Source of the DNA: Cloeon dipterum
Lineage: Eukaryota > Arthropoda > Insecta > Ephemeroptera > Baetidae
Direction of reading: 5' to 3'
DNA length: 64,000 bases
Assembly (NCBI RefSeq): GCF_949628265.1
Contig: NC_088787.1
Location: 27,394,501 to 27,458,500, forward strand
Position numbers and translations under genes: made by a program. Below, piece by piece: positions 48,601 to 63,120 of the stretch (the first letter of the stretch is position 1; each line of letters begins with the position of its first letter). Below the pieces are notes generated by a model. That model did no database searches. It worked only from the letters and a program-made list of their open reading frames with translations, and had not been told where the DNA came from.

Positions 48601-51600
48601 AATGGTTTCTTTTTATAAACCAACTGACACGCTAATTTTTTTCCGAGCAGCCTTGAAATTTTGTTTCCACAAACATTGAGTTGGTCTCTTTTAATTTTCT
48701 GGTGTTTCTGGTAACAAAATATGTTAATAAGTCTTACCTGATCCAGACGAGTGTGATGCTCCTTTACCTTCGTCATAGTCTTGATTATCGTCCCCTGCGG
48801 GCGATCGGCAAACGTCTGGGGTGAATATCTCTGATGCGTCCTCGACGCAGAGGCAGCTCGGCGGGTCTGCTGCAGACCGCTCTTAGGCTTGGATTGGGGC
48901 TCCGAGGCAGCCTTGCGAATCGTGATGCGTGTCCGGGAGATGGGCAGAGGCAAATTGGATAGCGAGTCCTGGTGGACGACGCTGCTGCACACAGACTGAG
49001 ACTGAATTTTGCAGGTCTGTGGCGTCCCAATGGGTGACCAAGGGTACTCTTTGGACACTTGGTTCTCTTTAGGCGTAGTCGGGACGGGAATGCGTGATCT
49101 TTGGGTGGTGATCTTGTTGGGTGGCGCTTTCAGAGGGTAAATGGCTCGTTCTTTCTTGGCAGCCAGGATCTCAACCAGTGCCTCTTCACCCTTGACCGCC
49201 AGGCCTCTCAGGTCATCCAGCAGATTTCGTCCTTCCGATATGTACGCGCCGGTTTCATTGAGGAACCTGGCACTGTGCGGCACTCCTGTCCGACCGGTGT
49301 TATGCCAGCGGTCATCAAGCAGTTGGAAAATTTCCCCTACAGTTTCCAGGCAGTTTTTTCCGGCTGTGCAGAGGCACTTCATCTTGCTGATCCGCTCTCT
49401 GATAGCTGCCAGCAGCCCTGACTCGGTCTTTTTAGCCTCCGACGCTATAGAAGCTTCAGCGAGAAAACCACCCAATCTCAGCAGTATTTTGGATTCCAAC
49501 TGGGAATTCGGCTTTACCAGCCCTCGCACCGTGTCGTTGACAACTTTGACCACCTTCGCCGGGGTGATCAAGTGTCTCCTTTTTTTCATTGGAGCACATT
49601 TTGGCTCTTTCTGCTGCGTCACCAAATCCATCGCCCACTTTATCTCATCGTTCATGAAGGGATCCGCTGGTCTGTTGCCCTCCGTCGGCCATTCCCCCAG
49701 GCTGATGTCACTGTCTGATGACTCGACGGACGCATCATAGTTCGAGTCAAACACACGCACGGTGAAGTACTTGGCACTCTTGTACACTTTCCCGTGACCT
49801 AGGTCATCACTCTTCAGGAAATGTTGCATCACGCTCTCGTTTTTACCTTCAGAGCCGTCCGCCATGTTTCAAATATTAATACAAAAAATATATGAAATGA
49901 AGAATTTGAATTTTTACTTCTGCTAAAATTTTCAAAGACTAGGAAAAGACAGAAAACAACATTTCAACACTAAGTGAAATTGGCAATTGTTGACAATATT
50001 TAGAATTAGGAATTTCAAGGCATGTAACAATCTGAGCAACAAACCAACGAAATAAAGTTTCCACAGTTTCCAATTTTTGCACTTAACAGCAAATTAAAGA
50101 CAACTTAATATGCAACCTTCGTGACACGAATGTTGAGCCGGTTTCCTGTACCACATAAAATGTAGTTATTCAAATAAAGTGGATATTTTTACGGAACTGA
50201 ATAAAAAATGATATTGTCTGTTTTTGCTTTAGGAACATATATTAGGTTAATTTTTTCTAGTGTTATCTTAGAGAGAAATAATCTCTTCAGCTTACAAGAA
50301 TCAAAATGGGACCATGAAGCAATCAATATCCAGATTTGGACAGTTCATATTTCTTAAAAATAAATCAATTTAAATGCTTGACCAAATTTCCGTGGCTTAG
50401 TTCGATCCTTCTCGCTTCGATCAATCCTACGGTGTAGATCTAGTGCAGACCAATTCTTCCTTTTGCGAAATAAATTATAATTTTCAAAGGGAAAAATTTG
50501 CTCACCGAAACGTACAAACTTAAGAGCAGGTTCTATTAGAAATTTTTAAAGAAGCCAGGGATAATTTAAGCTTTGTACTTTTAAAGAACGCTTGAATTTA
50601 TCCACAAGCGGTTTAACGTTTACATGTCACTCTTGGCATAGTCGGTGTTCACTACAAATTTTAGGAATGGGATAAAAAAAACTTGTCAATTGATGTAGCG
50701 ATTTGCAAACTTGGCTAATGTGACCTCTCTCAAATTACAGGAGTCGGACAAGTGTTAGGAGATGCCTGTGATAAATGGTGCAGCCAGAATCTACAAGGCG
50801 TGTATTGTGACCAGGTGACACACACGTGCGAGTGCGAAAAAGCATTCCCAGTGCGCCTTTCGCTCTCAGTCGGCTGTGCCAAACGTGAGTACGAATCCGA
50901 TTACAAGCACTCGGCCGGAAACCCGCTCACGTACCTCTTTCCGTCCATCAGACAGGCTGCTCTTGAAATTGATAAGCTCTTTTGTAAAGCTCTTCATTCG
51001 TTTCTCTATCACCTAATGAAAAACCTTCATTTCTCGTAAGTGTACACTTTTAAACGAGAAATCTGTTTCATCTATTATTAATCAAGAAATAGTCATTTCT
51101 TCTAGAATATTTTCAATTCCAACCCTTGAGTTTAAAAGGCAGTCCTTTTTGGAGTTCCCCTGCAGCAGTGGTTTCGCAGTGCGGGTCGGAATTTCACCGC
51201 CTTGCTCGTTTTACCTCCGCATATATTTGCATTAGGCGGAAAGGGTTGTAATGAAAATGCGGAGTCACACTCGGCCGGTGCGGCGCATTGACGAGAGTAA
51301 GGCAGACACTGATGCAGTTCTGGTTGCAGCGGCGAGATTAGGAGAGCAGTGCTTCCATGACCGCACCTGCACCTACAACGAGCTGAACTCTGCCTGCATC
51401 CAGATCCAGCACAACGCGGTGTGCCAGTGCAAGTCTGGCTTCCACGTCGTAGCCATTCACAAGCCTCGCGAGCGCATTTTCTGCTCGGAAGGTAGGCAGC
51501 CGCTGTTTACCGCAGTCCCAATTTGCATGATACAAGGCAAACATATATGTGTATCACTCTCTCGCCAAATTCAATTAAATTCCGCACACGTCCCACCAGG

Positions 51601-54600
51601 CTAAATACGCTGCGGTTGTTGAGAAGAGTGATTTGTTGGAGCGGAGCACAGTGCGCACGTGCCAGATTGTCTGTGTAACAATAATGTACCAAACGGCTCG
51701 TGGAATTGGTTCAGCTTTTTTTATTATTTATTGCCACGGGTAGATGAATTACTGAGAATTTTACGTGCAATTCAAACGCGTTTGACGAGATTGGAATAAG
51801 AATCAAATTAATCTCACAATTCATGTAGCTATATGAATAAAATTCTTTATTTTAAGGTCAAGGGATCCAAACTGTAACCACTGGGATCCTAAAACTCAAA
51901 TTGCATTTAATTTTTTATGAATTTTCAATATTAGAGGGATATTTTTAACCCGTTCACTAAACTGAAAATCTACATTATTTTTTTACTTGCTTTTATTTTC
52001 CGAAGCTTCTTAAGTTGATAATTTCCGCTTATAGAGAAAATATTGATGGAAATCAAAGCAGTCCTCGGTGCGGAGGCAAGTGGCCCTTGAGTGGGCGGGG
52101 TCCCTGTGCGGCCTGGTGCGCCCATGTTATCCGTTCGCGGTGTTATTGGGACCCGGGTTTCAGCATTCGTGCTAGTGCAGTGCGCGCCCTTCCCGGTCCT
52201 CCGGTCCTCGGACAGGGATAAAAAGAGCAAAAAAAATTACCAATTTTTTGGCTCCAGAAAGAATTTTTGTGCTTTTCCGTATGCTTAAGCGATTGAATAG
52301 ATATATTTTTTCATTTATATTTTTGTTGCAGATTTTAATTCATCTTGTAGCGGTCTGTCCATTTATGTACGCGGCTTTTTGAGGGAAATTTTCATTAAAA
52401 TGAAAATAATCATGATTGTCAGAAAGCAGAAAAGCAAGCAAACTTTTTAAATCTGATTTTCTCGTAAATTTACACAGTGCAACTTAGGAATATCACGAAA
52501 AAGCCCTTTTAGGACTAACCCCCTATTTGGGGGAGAGTCCATCATCGTGCGCTAATGCATATTTTAAACGCACGTTCGACATTCAACGGGTGCCAAATCA
52601 ATAAAAGCTTCCACCCCAAAACTCGGCGAGCGCACATTGACACGCGTGCCTGTTTTGCATTTCAGACATCCTGGTGATCCGAACAGACCTGCACACGCTG
52701 TTCGGAATGGCCGCAGGCATTGCGGTGATCACGGGCCTACTGTGCTTTGTTCTGCGGCTGTACAGCAGGGCGAGGTACTCTCCGCCCAGGCACTATGCCA
52801 ACGCCGGCCTTCCACCGCCTATCCTCTTCGCCAGCGAGACAGGTGCGTGTGCTGCTCCAAATTGTCATCTACGCCCTCTGCCCGCGTGTGCAAGCACACA
52901 CAAACACACACAAACTCTCTCTCACATCACAATTTCCATCTCACAGTCTCAATTTTCAATAAACAGTGCTGCTTCCACACCTCCCACCAAGCCAAACACA
53001 CACTCTCATTCTATTTTAGAGAATCGTGATTTTTGCATTTTGGCCCATTTTTTGCGCAGACTTGGTCCATATTTGCCAAGCAGGGAGCAGTGTGCATTTG
53101 CAAGAGATGATGCCCGCTGGTAGTGGTGTAATCAGAAATACCGTTCTTAAAACCACCAGGCTTTAAAACTCTCTCGCTCTCTTTGTGTACGTGTCCTAGT
53201 GTAAGTTCAATCAAATTCTCTCCTGGCCTTGCGGTGTCGTTTGTTCTCATCTGGCCATGTTAATGTTATTGATGTTGAAATCCGCCAACCTCTCATACGT
53301 GTTCACCTTGAGCGGATACTGTTGCTTTCTACGTTGATCTGATCCAACTTCACGTATAGATATAGAAGTTATTATTTTCCACACATGTAGATTAATACGA
53401 AACATGCTCTCCCGACGAGACTCGGATGGTCTGTCAAGCTCAATAACAGTGTTGAGTGGTTATGCAACCCGCGGGGGGCAAACGCTGCGCGGGTTGCATA
53501 TCTGATTATAATTTCCTACTCTCGCCCACAGCGGCGTAACACCCTCTGACGTTAAATAATTAACTTCAGGACTGAATTAACTCGCGCTCTACACAACAAT
53601 ACATCTCTTAACTGTCACCTTCAAGAATTGGAATCATGCTATTAAGTATTCTATTTTTAATGGGAAAATAGATTTGTCGTTGCACGTGGTACGTGGGAAG
53701 ATTTTTAATTGTTTGCGTAAATCTTTCCTACAAATATAGATGAACCGATCTGTAATCTGTCTATCCACGTAGAAAAATTCCTTTGATGTTTTAATATTTT
53801 ACTAGTATTAGCTTGTGCTATGTCGCTGTCTCTTTGGACCAAAACTAAAACACCGCATCACGTTTTTTCCCTCTTGGGTCATTTAAATACCAGTTAAATA
53901 CCCAAATAAATCAACACTAATCGTCTGGAAAAAGGGAATCCACATGCTGCTCTCGGCAGCAATATAAAACCAGTAACTTGGTGAACGGCTCTATTTTTAC
54001 AGCCGTCCTCCGCAATAAAGTCTCAAACGTGTGCCACACTGCTCCATTGGACAAAGCCAATTTGTGTGTCTGCCGCTTCGTAAATCGCTGACCCGCTTCT
54101 CCTGCTGTGTTTTCATTTTATTCTCAGTTGCACCACAGAGTTAAAGAAGAGATCAAAGCGAGTATTTTTAGACTGAGAAAATATCTAAATTATTGGGGAA
54201 AAATCAACGCTTTCATTATTTCTTGAATAGCTAAACTCGCACTGCCATATCAAACCGGTTTGATATCAAAATAATCATTTTTGCGTATTATTTCCTTATT
54301 AGACAGCTGAGCTAAACAGGTAGCTTAGTTAGAAATGTTCTTAAATCTGTACTAAAATGATTTCTGGAATAAATTTCCACTTTTTTTAACAATAAAGTGT
54401 GGATTCTCTTACAATTAGAAACGATCGACTTAAATACTTTTCAAAAATTAAAATCTTCTTGAAACCTTTATTTGTAAAAATCGTTGACTAATTTTTACTT
54501 TCACTCGCTTTTGCCTCGTCTTACTCAATTTGTAGAGAGCCACTGACCGAGTGCGTTCCACTGACCGATGCTCCGTTTCGCAGGCATCCCCCTGGCGGTG

Positions 54601-57600
54601 CAACGAGCGCCGTCCCGCAGCTCGGGCCGCCACAGCGCGCCGCCCTTCTCGAGACGCGCGAGCAGTTCCCTGGGCCTGATCGGCGGTGGCCACAGCTCCT
54701 CTTCAAGAGCAGGTGCGGCCAGGGCGGCGGCCATTCTCTTGATTTCGTGTCACTTTGACCACAACCCGGTGGCCAGCACGTCTCGGCAAGAGCCGGATGA
54801 GGAGGAGCTTGAGGAGTACGAGATGGATGACTTGTTTTTTGAGATGGAGGATGACGAATCGTCGCCAGCTCTGCCAGACGAGGCAAAGTCCTGTAATAAG
54901 TTTAGAGGTGATGACCATCTGCAGGCTGCTCTGTCGATTGGTGTCAGTCTCGTAAATCTATTGGTCTGGATCACGTTACTTGCAATAACATTGCGTGGAC
55001 AGTGATTGATTTCTGTTGGCGTTTTTTCGATTCTTGTGCGACTAAAATCTTTTTATAAACCAATTCTTTTAAATCCACACAAATTAAAAATCCGTTTGAA
55101 ATTATCAGAGCCAAAGACCATTTTGGGAAAAATTAATCTTACAAGAGACCACTGACAAACTTTTTTGAGTCCCGAATAATATCTAATACTTGTTAAAATT
55201 GGTCAATTTGTTTTGTCCGCCTGCCATGTTCTACTTCACATTCGCATTTTTATTATTGTGTCTCTTTCGTGTTGGGCCGAAAGATGTGACCTCATAATTA
55301 TATGTTTCCCCATCATTTCATGTGCTGCATTTTTTCTATGATTTTCCATTCTGCTGGCCTCATTCATGATCATGAGTCACCTCTCTATTTATTACTTCCC
55401 TTTCCTCAAATGTCTAGCTAGGTTGGCGACCAGGTTGTTTCCTTTTTTACTAAGCAATGCCATCCACTCTTTTACTTCCTCTTTTTCTGCTGATGCTACT
55501 TTTGCATTTTAATCTGTGAACAAGACTCACAAAGCTGCAATGAAATGCATGGCTTTGCTGTCAACACTACAAAATCACACTTCACAGAACTCCCCCTTTC
55601 AGTACGAATTTTGAAGTTGTCCATCAGTCCATTAATGATCACCTACTCTAAATTATCATGGAGCTTAATCAACACACGGTCGCAATCTTAATTCAAACTA
55701 TATTTATATATATTGCTTCTTTCTTTCTGCCAAACTCTAAATATATCCAATGTAAACACTTATTTTTTAAATTAATCCTTGCATCTTGATCGCACAAACT
55801 CTGATTAATCTGTACAATTGATCTTTTTCACTTAAAATCAAAACACTCAGGATACGCAGGTAAACTCTTTTCCGCAACTTTTACTATACCCTTTGAAAAA
55901 GAACAGGATGAAACCCTTTTTACAGTAAACTCTAAACTAACCACACCGCACGTTAATATATCACACTTTAATAGCAGACTGAGAGAATGTTGAGCACGAC
56001 TGTTGTGTTTCAGGGTCAAGACGTCCTTCCACGGCCTCGTACAACAGCAGCACGTCGTCGGTTAGGAGCTATGGCGTGAGGCGCTTGGACGAGGAAAACG
56101 AGCGCAAGAACCAGCGCCAGATGAAGCAGAAGCCCAATCAGCAGCCACTCCTCAACTTGCATAAAGGCTCGTCGGGAAATCTGATTTCTTCCTCGCTGGG
56201 AAGCGGCAGCTTCTGTCTCGGCAACTTTGAAAGAGGCAGTTTCAGCACGACGTCTCGCACTCCATTGTCCACTGATGACTTGCTTCCGTCGGTCAGAGAG
56301 CTCGTTGAGGTGGGTCTCCCTGTAGATTGGATGCAAATTGCCAATGGTGTCGATCTGGGTCAATTTGCATCGCTTATTTGAGGTGCAAGTGTGGGTGAAC
56401 CACTCGTCGCGTCAAGTTTAATTTTACATACGTGGCTGCACACATTATATATATATAGTGGGTTGAATACGAGAGCCAAGTTTGCTATCATGCGCAAAAT
56501 TGATCTTAATGGATGTATGTCTGTTGCTTTTATGATTTGGAAATATTGTGTCTAAGCTAATAATTTGAATCAAGCATTTTTGGCTAAGAGAAAATTTAAA
56601 GATTACTAATTGAACTTTGGTGCTTCTTTTAACTTAAAACTCTACTAATGAACTAGATAATTTCCAACAGGACTGCGGTTCACAAGCTGTTTAGAAACAA
56701 ATGTCTCTCATCATGTAATGATGGATTCCTCTTTTATAATTACAATTAGTTTTTATGTTGAAATTCTAAAGTCTTTATACTGTACTAGTAGCAAATTACT
56801 TGAATGCGCGTAGCTTGTAGGGTTTTTACCTAGTTTAGTGAAAAGTTTATGTGATTAGTTCATTTAAATTCATTTACTGAGCTCTGTAAATATGGTTTGT
56901 TTTATAATTGGACATACATACAGATATTCACTTCAATTGAGGGGAAATTCACTGATCAGACAAATCTATTGGTGTTTTAAGATTAGAAAAGGCTACAAAC
57001 AAAAAAATGCAAAAATTACAGTTTCCAAAAAATGGGTTGTTCTAGGCTCATTGTCAGTACGTTTTTAACAAATCCATAGAGAAAATTCTAAGCTGACTAA
57101 TTTTTTTCATGAAGAACAAAATTGTCTTACAGTTTTCTAAAAATTAAAAAGAATGAAATAATTATGTTTGAAATTCAAAATTTTGATTGGCTTGATTTTT
57201 TAATTTTTTGTCCAGCCAAAAATTAAGTTACTATGGAACAAGTTAGTCAACGCGGCTCATAAAATTTTTAGCAATTTTTTCTTAAGCTATTTGCAGTTTT
57301 TTTGGTTGAATAAATAACCTAGGGACTGTCAAAGATGATAAATCCAGTAAACCCATAAATTTGTCTTGTCAAAGAGTCTACCTTTTAAACATAACCACGA
57401 ATTGAGGAAAACTGGATTTGAATGCATAACGTTCACCTGGTGATCTTAGTAAAAATTGTATAATTGTGCATGAATTCAATGGACACTTAAATCATCTTTA
57501 ACGTCGAATCCTAAAACATCCTTCTTGTCTGTCCAGAAATTTTCATGTGTTTATTTCTTTTGAGGAATGGATATCATTAATAAGTTTTTAATAACGTGTC

Positions 57601-57871
57601 AATAGAACAAGTACGAGTAGTTAAAATTATTACTAATGAAAAGCTAAATACTTTTTTTATATTCAGTCTAACCAGCCCAAATATTCATTGCTGCTTTTGC
57701 ATTTCGCAGCCCATCTCACAGCCTGGGAGCAGTGGAAGTCAGCACAAGCCGAGAACAACCTCTTTGCAGCCGATAATCGCACCTTCCTCTTCCTCGTCCG
57801 AAAACTCTCCAGTCGACGAAGGACCGCCAAGGTTCTTTGACGACGTTTCGCCCTCCTCCCCTGTGCCGTAG
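36646..57871 (+). CDS. Type I membrane protein with two EB-like cysteine modules
   Basis: Exons 36646-36793, 50741-50884, 51330-51491, 52666-52842, 54584-54712, 56014-56309 and 57710-57871 (TAG) give 405 residues. The first five junctions are all phase 1 and the last is phase 0, a clean fit. Order of parts: signal peptide (MTPIGLLLGLLCCVGPTLQV), Ser/Pro spacer, a six-Cys module (CDKWC...YCDQVTHTCECE), a second six-Cys module (QCFHDRTC...VCQCKSGF), one membrane helix (FGMAAGIAVITGLLCFVL), then a Ser-rich cytosolic tail ending FFDDVSPSSPVP. The Cys spacing resembles the EB module of invertebrate proteins. More exons could lie in the 14-kb first intron. Function unknown; the layout suggests a cell-surface receptor or adhesion protein. 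Two exons also have open read-through ends, at 55005 and 56381. Confidence 0.82.
36794..47869. other. First intron of the EB-module gene (left part)
   Basis: About 11 kb with no coding exon I can support. GC- and CpG-rich islands stand out at about 43500-43860, 45300-45700 and 47230-47720 against an AT-rich background. Their open frames overlap on both strands without recognisable domains, so I read them as non-coding (possible regulatory elements or alternative first exons). Confidence 0.45.
37870..38055. repeat. Partial dispersed repeat sharing aggcctcatcagcagta with 25.9 kb
   Basis: The left end (cttcaggcctcatcagcagtac ... aaacaaaattca) matches 25893-25942. The right end (aaaattttctgcagctaacactgctg) matches the inverse of 25944-25970. 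Two shared blocks in altered relative orientation suggest remnants of a small repeat, but too little is conserved to define its limits. Confidence 0.35.
47869..47874 (-). terminator. AATAAA overlapping the stop codon of the nested gene
   Basis: The minus-strand sequence AAGAAATAAAAAG contains AATAAA across the TAA stop codon at 47870-47872. If used, cleavage would leave a 3' UTR of only 10-30 nt; a downstream signal may be used instead. Confidence 0.35.
47870..49865 (-). CDS. Unrecognised two-exon protein nested in an intron
   Basis: Exon 1 is 49865-48738 and exon 2 is 47953-47870 (TAA), joined in phase 0 through CAG/GTAAGA and TACAG/GTG. The protein has 403 residues. It lies antisense inside the first intron of the EB-module gene. 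The first 120 residues are acidic and Ser/Asp-rich (ESSDSDISLGEWP), followed by a basic KKRRH patch. Residues about 120-250 are predicted mostly helical, with a CLCTAGKNCLETV segment. The region 255-365 is rich in Ser, Thr, Pro, Arg and Lys (SRIPVPTTPKENQ, SRTRITIRKAASEPQ) with many SP/TP sites. The C-terminus again looks helical (NNLISYTQGTLDLLDRRYK). There is no signal peptide or membrane segment, so it is likely intracellular. I do not recognise the family; the basic, SP/TP-rich part would suit a microtubule or chromatin protein, but that is speculation. Confidence 0.8.
49866..50740. other. Intron 1 of the EB-module gene (right part)
   Basis: This is AT-rich sequence between the start of the nested gene and exon 2 of its host. 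It must contain the promoter of the nested gene; I see no clear TATA box. Nothing else was recognised. Confidence 0.4.
52061..52215 (+). mobile_element. MITE-like dispersed repeat, copy 3 (divergent)
   Basis: It shares the 5' end (TCCTCGGTGCGGAGGC), the core (GCGCCCATGTTATCCG, then CGGTGTTATTGGGACCCGGG) and the length with the copies at 25.4 and 29.2 kb. The 3' end has diverged, and the terminal CTGAGCAGAGG is not recognisable. It lies in intron 3 of the EB-module gene. Confidence 0.55.
54713..55005 (+). CDS. Possible alternative C-terminus of the EB-module protein (read-through exon)
   Basis: If the GTGCGG donor after 54712 is skipped, the frame of exon 5 stays open for 97 more codons to TGA at 55005. 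The added peptide has a strongly acidic block (EPDEEELEEYEMDDLFFEME) and ends in a hydrophobic helix (LSIGVSLVNLLVWITLLAI), giving a 350-residue isoform with a second membrane segment. Its composition looks protein-like, not random. No transcript evidence is available here. Confidence 0.45.
55006..56013. other. Intron of the EB-module gene
   Basis: Pyrimidine-rich, AT-rich sequence leading to the acceptor ttgtgtttcag at 56013. No other feature was seen. Confidence 0.4.
56310..56381 (+). CDS. Second possible alternative C-terminus of the EB-module protein
   Basis: Exon 6 may splice at 56309 (GAG/GTGGGT) into the last exon. Read-through gives VGLPVDWMQIANGVDLGQFA and three more residues to TGA at 56381, yielding a 375-residue isoform. 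The added peptide is compact and protein-like, so either end is credible. Confidence 0.4.
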   Translation: MGLPVDWMQIANGVDLGQFASLI

Positions 57872-58360
57872 CAACTCCAAGTGACTGCTGAAATGAAACT
57901 GCGATCAGACGTGTTGCTGAAGAGCAAGTTCCGGTGCATTTAGTGAACACACACGCCTTTTGGAACAAGCCTAAGTGTTGCTCCGCGGCATGCTTTTCAC
58001 GGAACAAGCCATTGATGTATGGTTTCATTGTGATATCACTGTGTCTTGCTGTTTATCTGTCTACACCTGTATCAATGACCAAGTTGCTTACAAGACGATC
58101 GTTTGGAGAACATGGAAAGACGGAAAGCAGTGCATCAAAATATTGAGTTTTGCTGTTTTGTTTCAAACAAGACTTTTAACCAGTCGAAACCATCGATAAT
58201 AAGCAAAAGATGCGAAGATGTAGCAAAGAAAAATACTCACTGTTAGGTGGATGTAATGTTTAAGAGTTCCAGAGTTTAAGAGCAGTTTTGTGTTGGCTTT
58301 AAAGTGGTTTAATTGCTCAAACTCAATATCACAATTGCAGCTCATATATATTTCAAATTT

Positions 58361-58366
58361 AATAAA
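58361..58366 (+). terminator. Candidate poly(A) signal of the EB-module gene
   Basis: AATAAA lies 490 nt after the TAG at 57869-57871 and upstream of the convergent LIPT2 stop codon. Confidence 0.4.
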
Positions 58367-58782
58367 TAATATTCAGCAATATTATCCCAAGAAAAAATAT
58401 CTTTAGCAAATTAAACCACTTTTAAAGCGAATTTAATAGTTATGAAATTTATCAAATTCTATGATGCAAATATAATTTTGTAGGTTCCATCTTTAGACGA
58501 CTAAAACTGTTATTATAGCTTTTAAAGGCTTCAATTTTTAATTCAAAAACTGGTAGCATTTAAATGTCAAAACTACAACATTCTGTTGCTTTAGCACAAC
58601 TCAACAACGCCTAAATTACACTGTAGGAGCCTCAAAGTAAGTTTGATGCAATATAAGCAGACCGGACTGGGTAATAAAGTGCTTGCCATACAGCGTAACA
58701 GGCAAAAGGTAAACATTTCATGTAACAATATTTGTACCAACAAGTAAAAGATGAATAATAAAACCGACCATGTAAAATATTG

Positions 58783-59481
58783 TCACAAAATTTCCTTCAA
58801 AATCTCCTGTTGCTCTTCGTGCGTGAAGTTGCTAGCAGTGCAGTTGAGCTCATCGCAAAAAGCTCGGACTAGAACAGGGGCGACTTGCTGCACGGTGACG
58901 TTCTGCCCAAGCAGCTTGGTGAGCGACGTCACCTCCTTTCCGACTAGGCCGCAGGGCACTATGTGTCTATACCAGGACAACTCCGTGTTGCAGTTGAGGG
59001 CCAGACCGTGACTGGTGATGAACCGGCTGGCGTGAACCCCTATTGCGCAGATCTTAGCATTGTTGACCCAAACACCGGTCTCGTTTGGCTCCATTGAAGT
59101 ACGGACACTGTCCACCCCAAAGTGTCTGCACGTCCGCATCACTGCCTTCTCTATTAAACAAACGTAGCTGCGGACGCCTAGGTTCAATTCCTTCAGGTTG
59201 ACAATGGGGTAGGCGACCAACTGGCCGGGCCCGTGGAAGGTGATCAAACCTCCGCGGTTGGTTCGGTGGAAGTCAGCACCCAGGCGCCTCAGCCGCTCCT
59301 CCTCGTCAAACGGGTAAGGGTTTGTCCTGATTCCGATGGTGTAGACTGGGGGGTGTTGAACAAGAAGAATCACGTTTTGTGCCTTCTGTGTCTGGTGGCG
59401 AGCAGCAAGCACCTTCTGAATTTTATACGCTTTGTCATATCTGATTGATCCAGCGGCCCAGTAGCGTAGAAGGGGTTGCAT
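58783..59481 (-). CDS. LIPT2: Octanoyl-[acyl-carrier-protein]:protein N-octanoyltransferase (lipoyl transferase)
   Basis: A single coding exon of 232 residues, about the usual LipB/LIPT2 length. The enzyme moves octanoyl from mitochondrial acyl carrier protein to lysines of lipoate-dependent complexes (glycine cleavage H protein first). Family motifs are VQHPPVYTIG, RTNRGGLITFHGPGQLVAYP, and the lysine in AKICAIGVHASRFITSHG. The nucleophile is the Cys in HIVPCGLVGKEVTSL, which matches the INPCGY...MT motif of bacterial LipB. A perfect splice acceptor (ctgttttccag) lies directly before the ATG, so a non-coding first exon is likely, although an upstream exon could also add N-terminal residues. 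The gene is divergent from the HP1 gene. Confidence 0.95.
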   Translation of the reverse strand: MQPLLRYWAAGSIRYDKAYKIQKVLAARHQTQKAQNVILLVQHPPVYTIGIRTNPYPFDEEERLRRLGADFHRTNRGGLITFHGPGQLVAYPIVNLKELNLGVRSYVCLIEKAVMRTCRHFGVDSVRTSMEPNETGVWVNNAKICAIGVHASRFITSHGLALNCNTELSWYRHIVPCGLVGKEVTSLTKLLGQNVTVQQVAPVLVRAFCDELNCTASNFTHEEQQEILKEIL

Positions 59482-63120
<3,639 letters not shown>

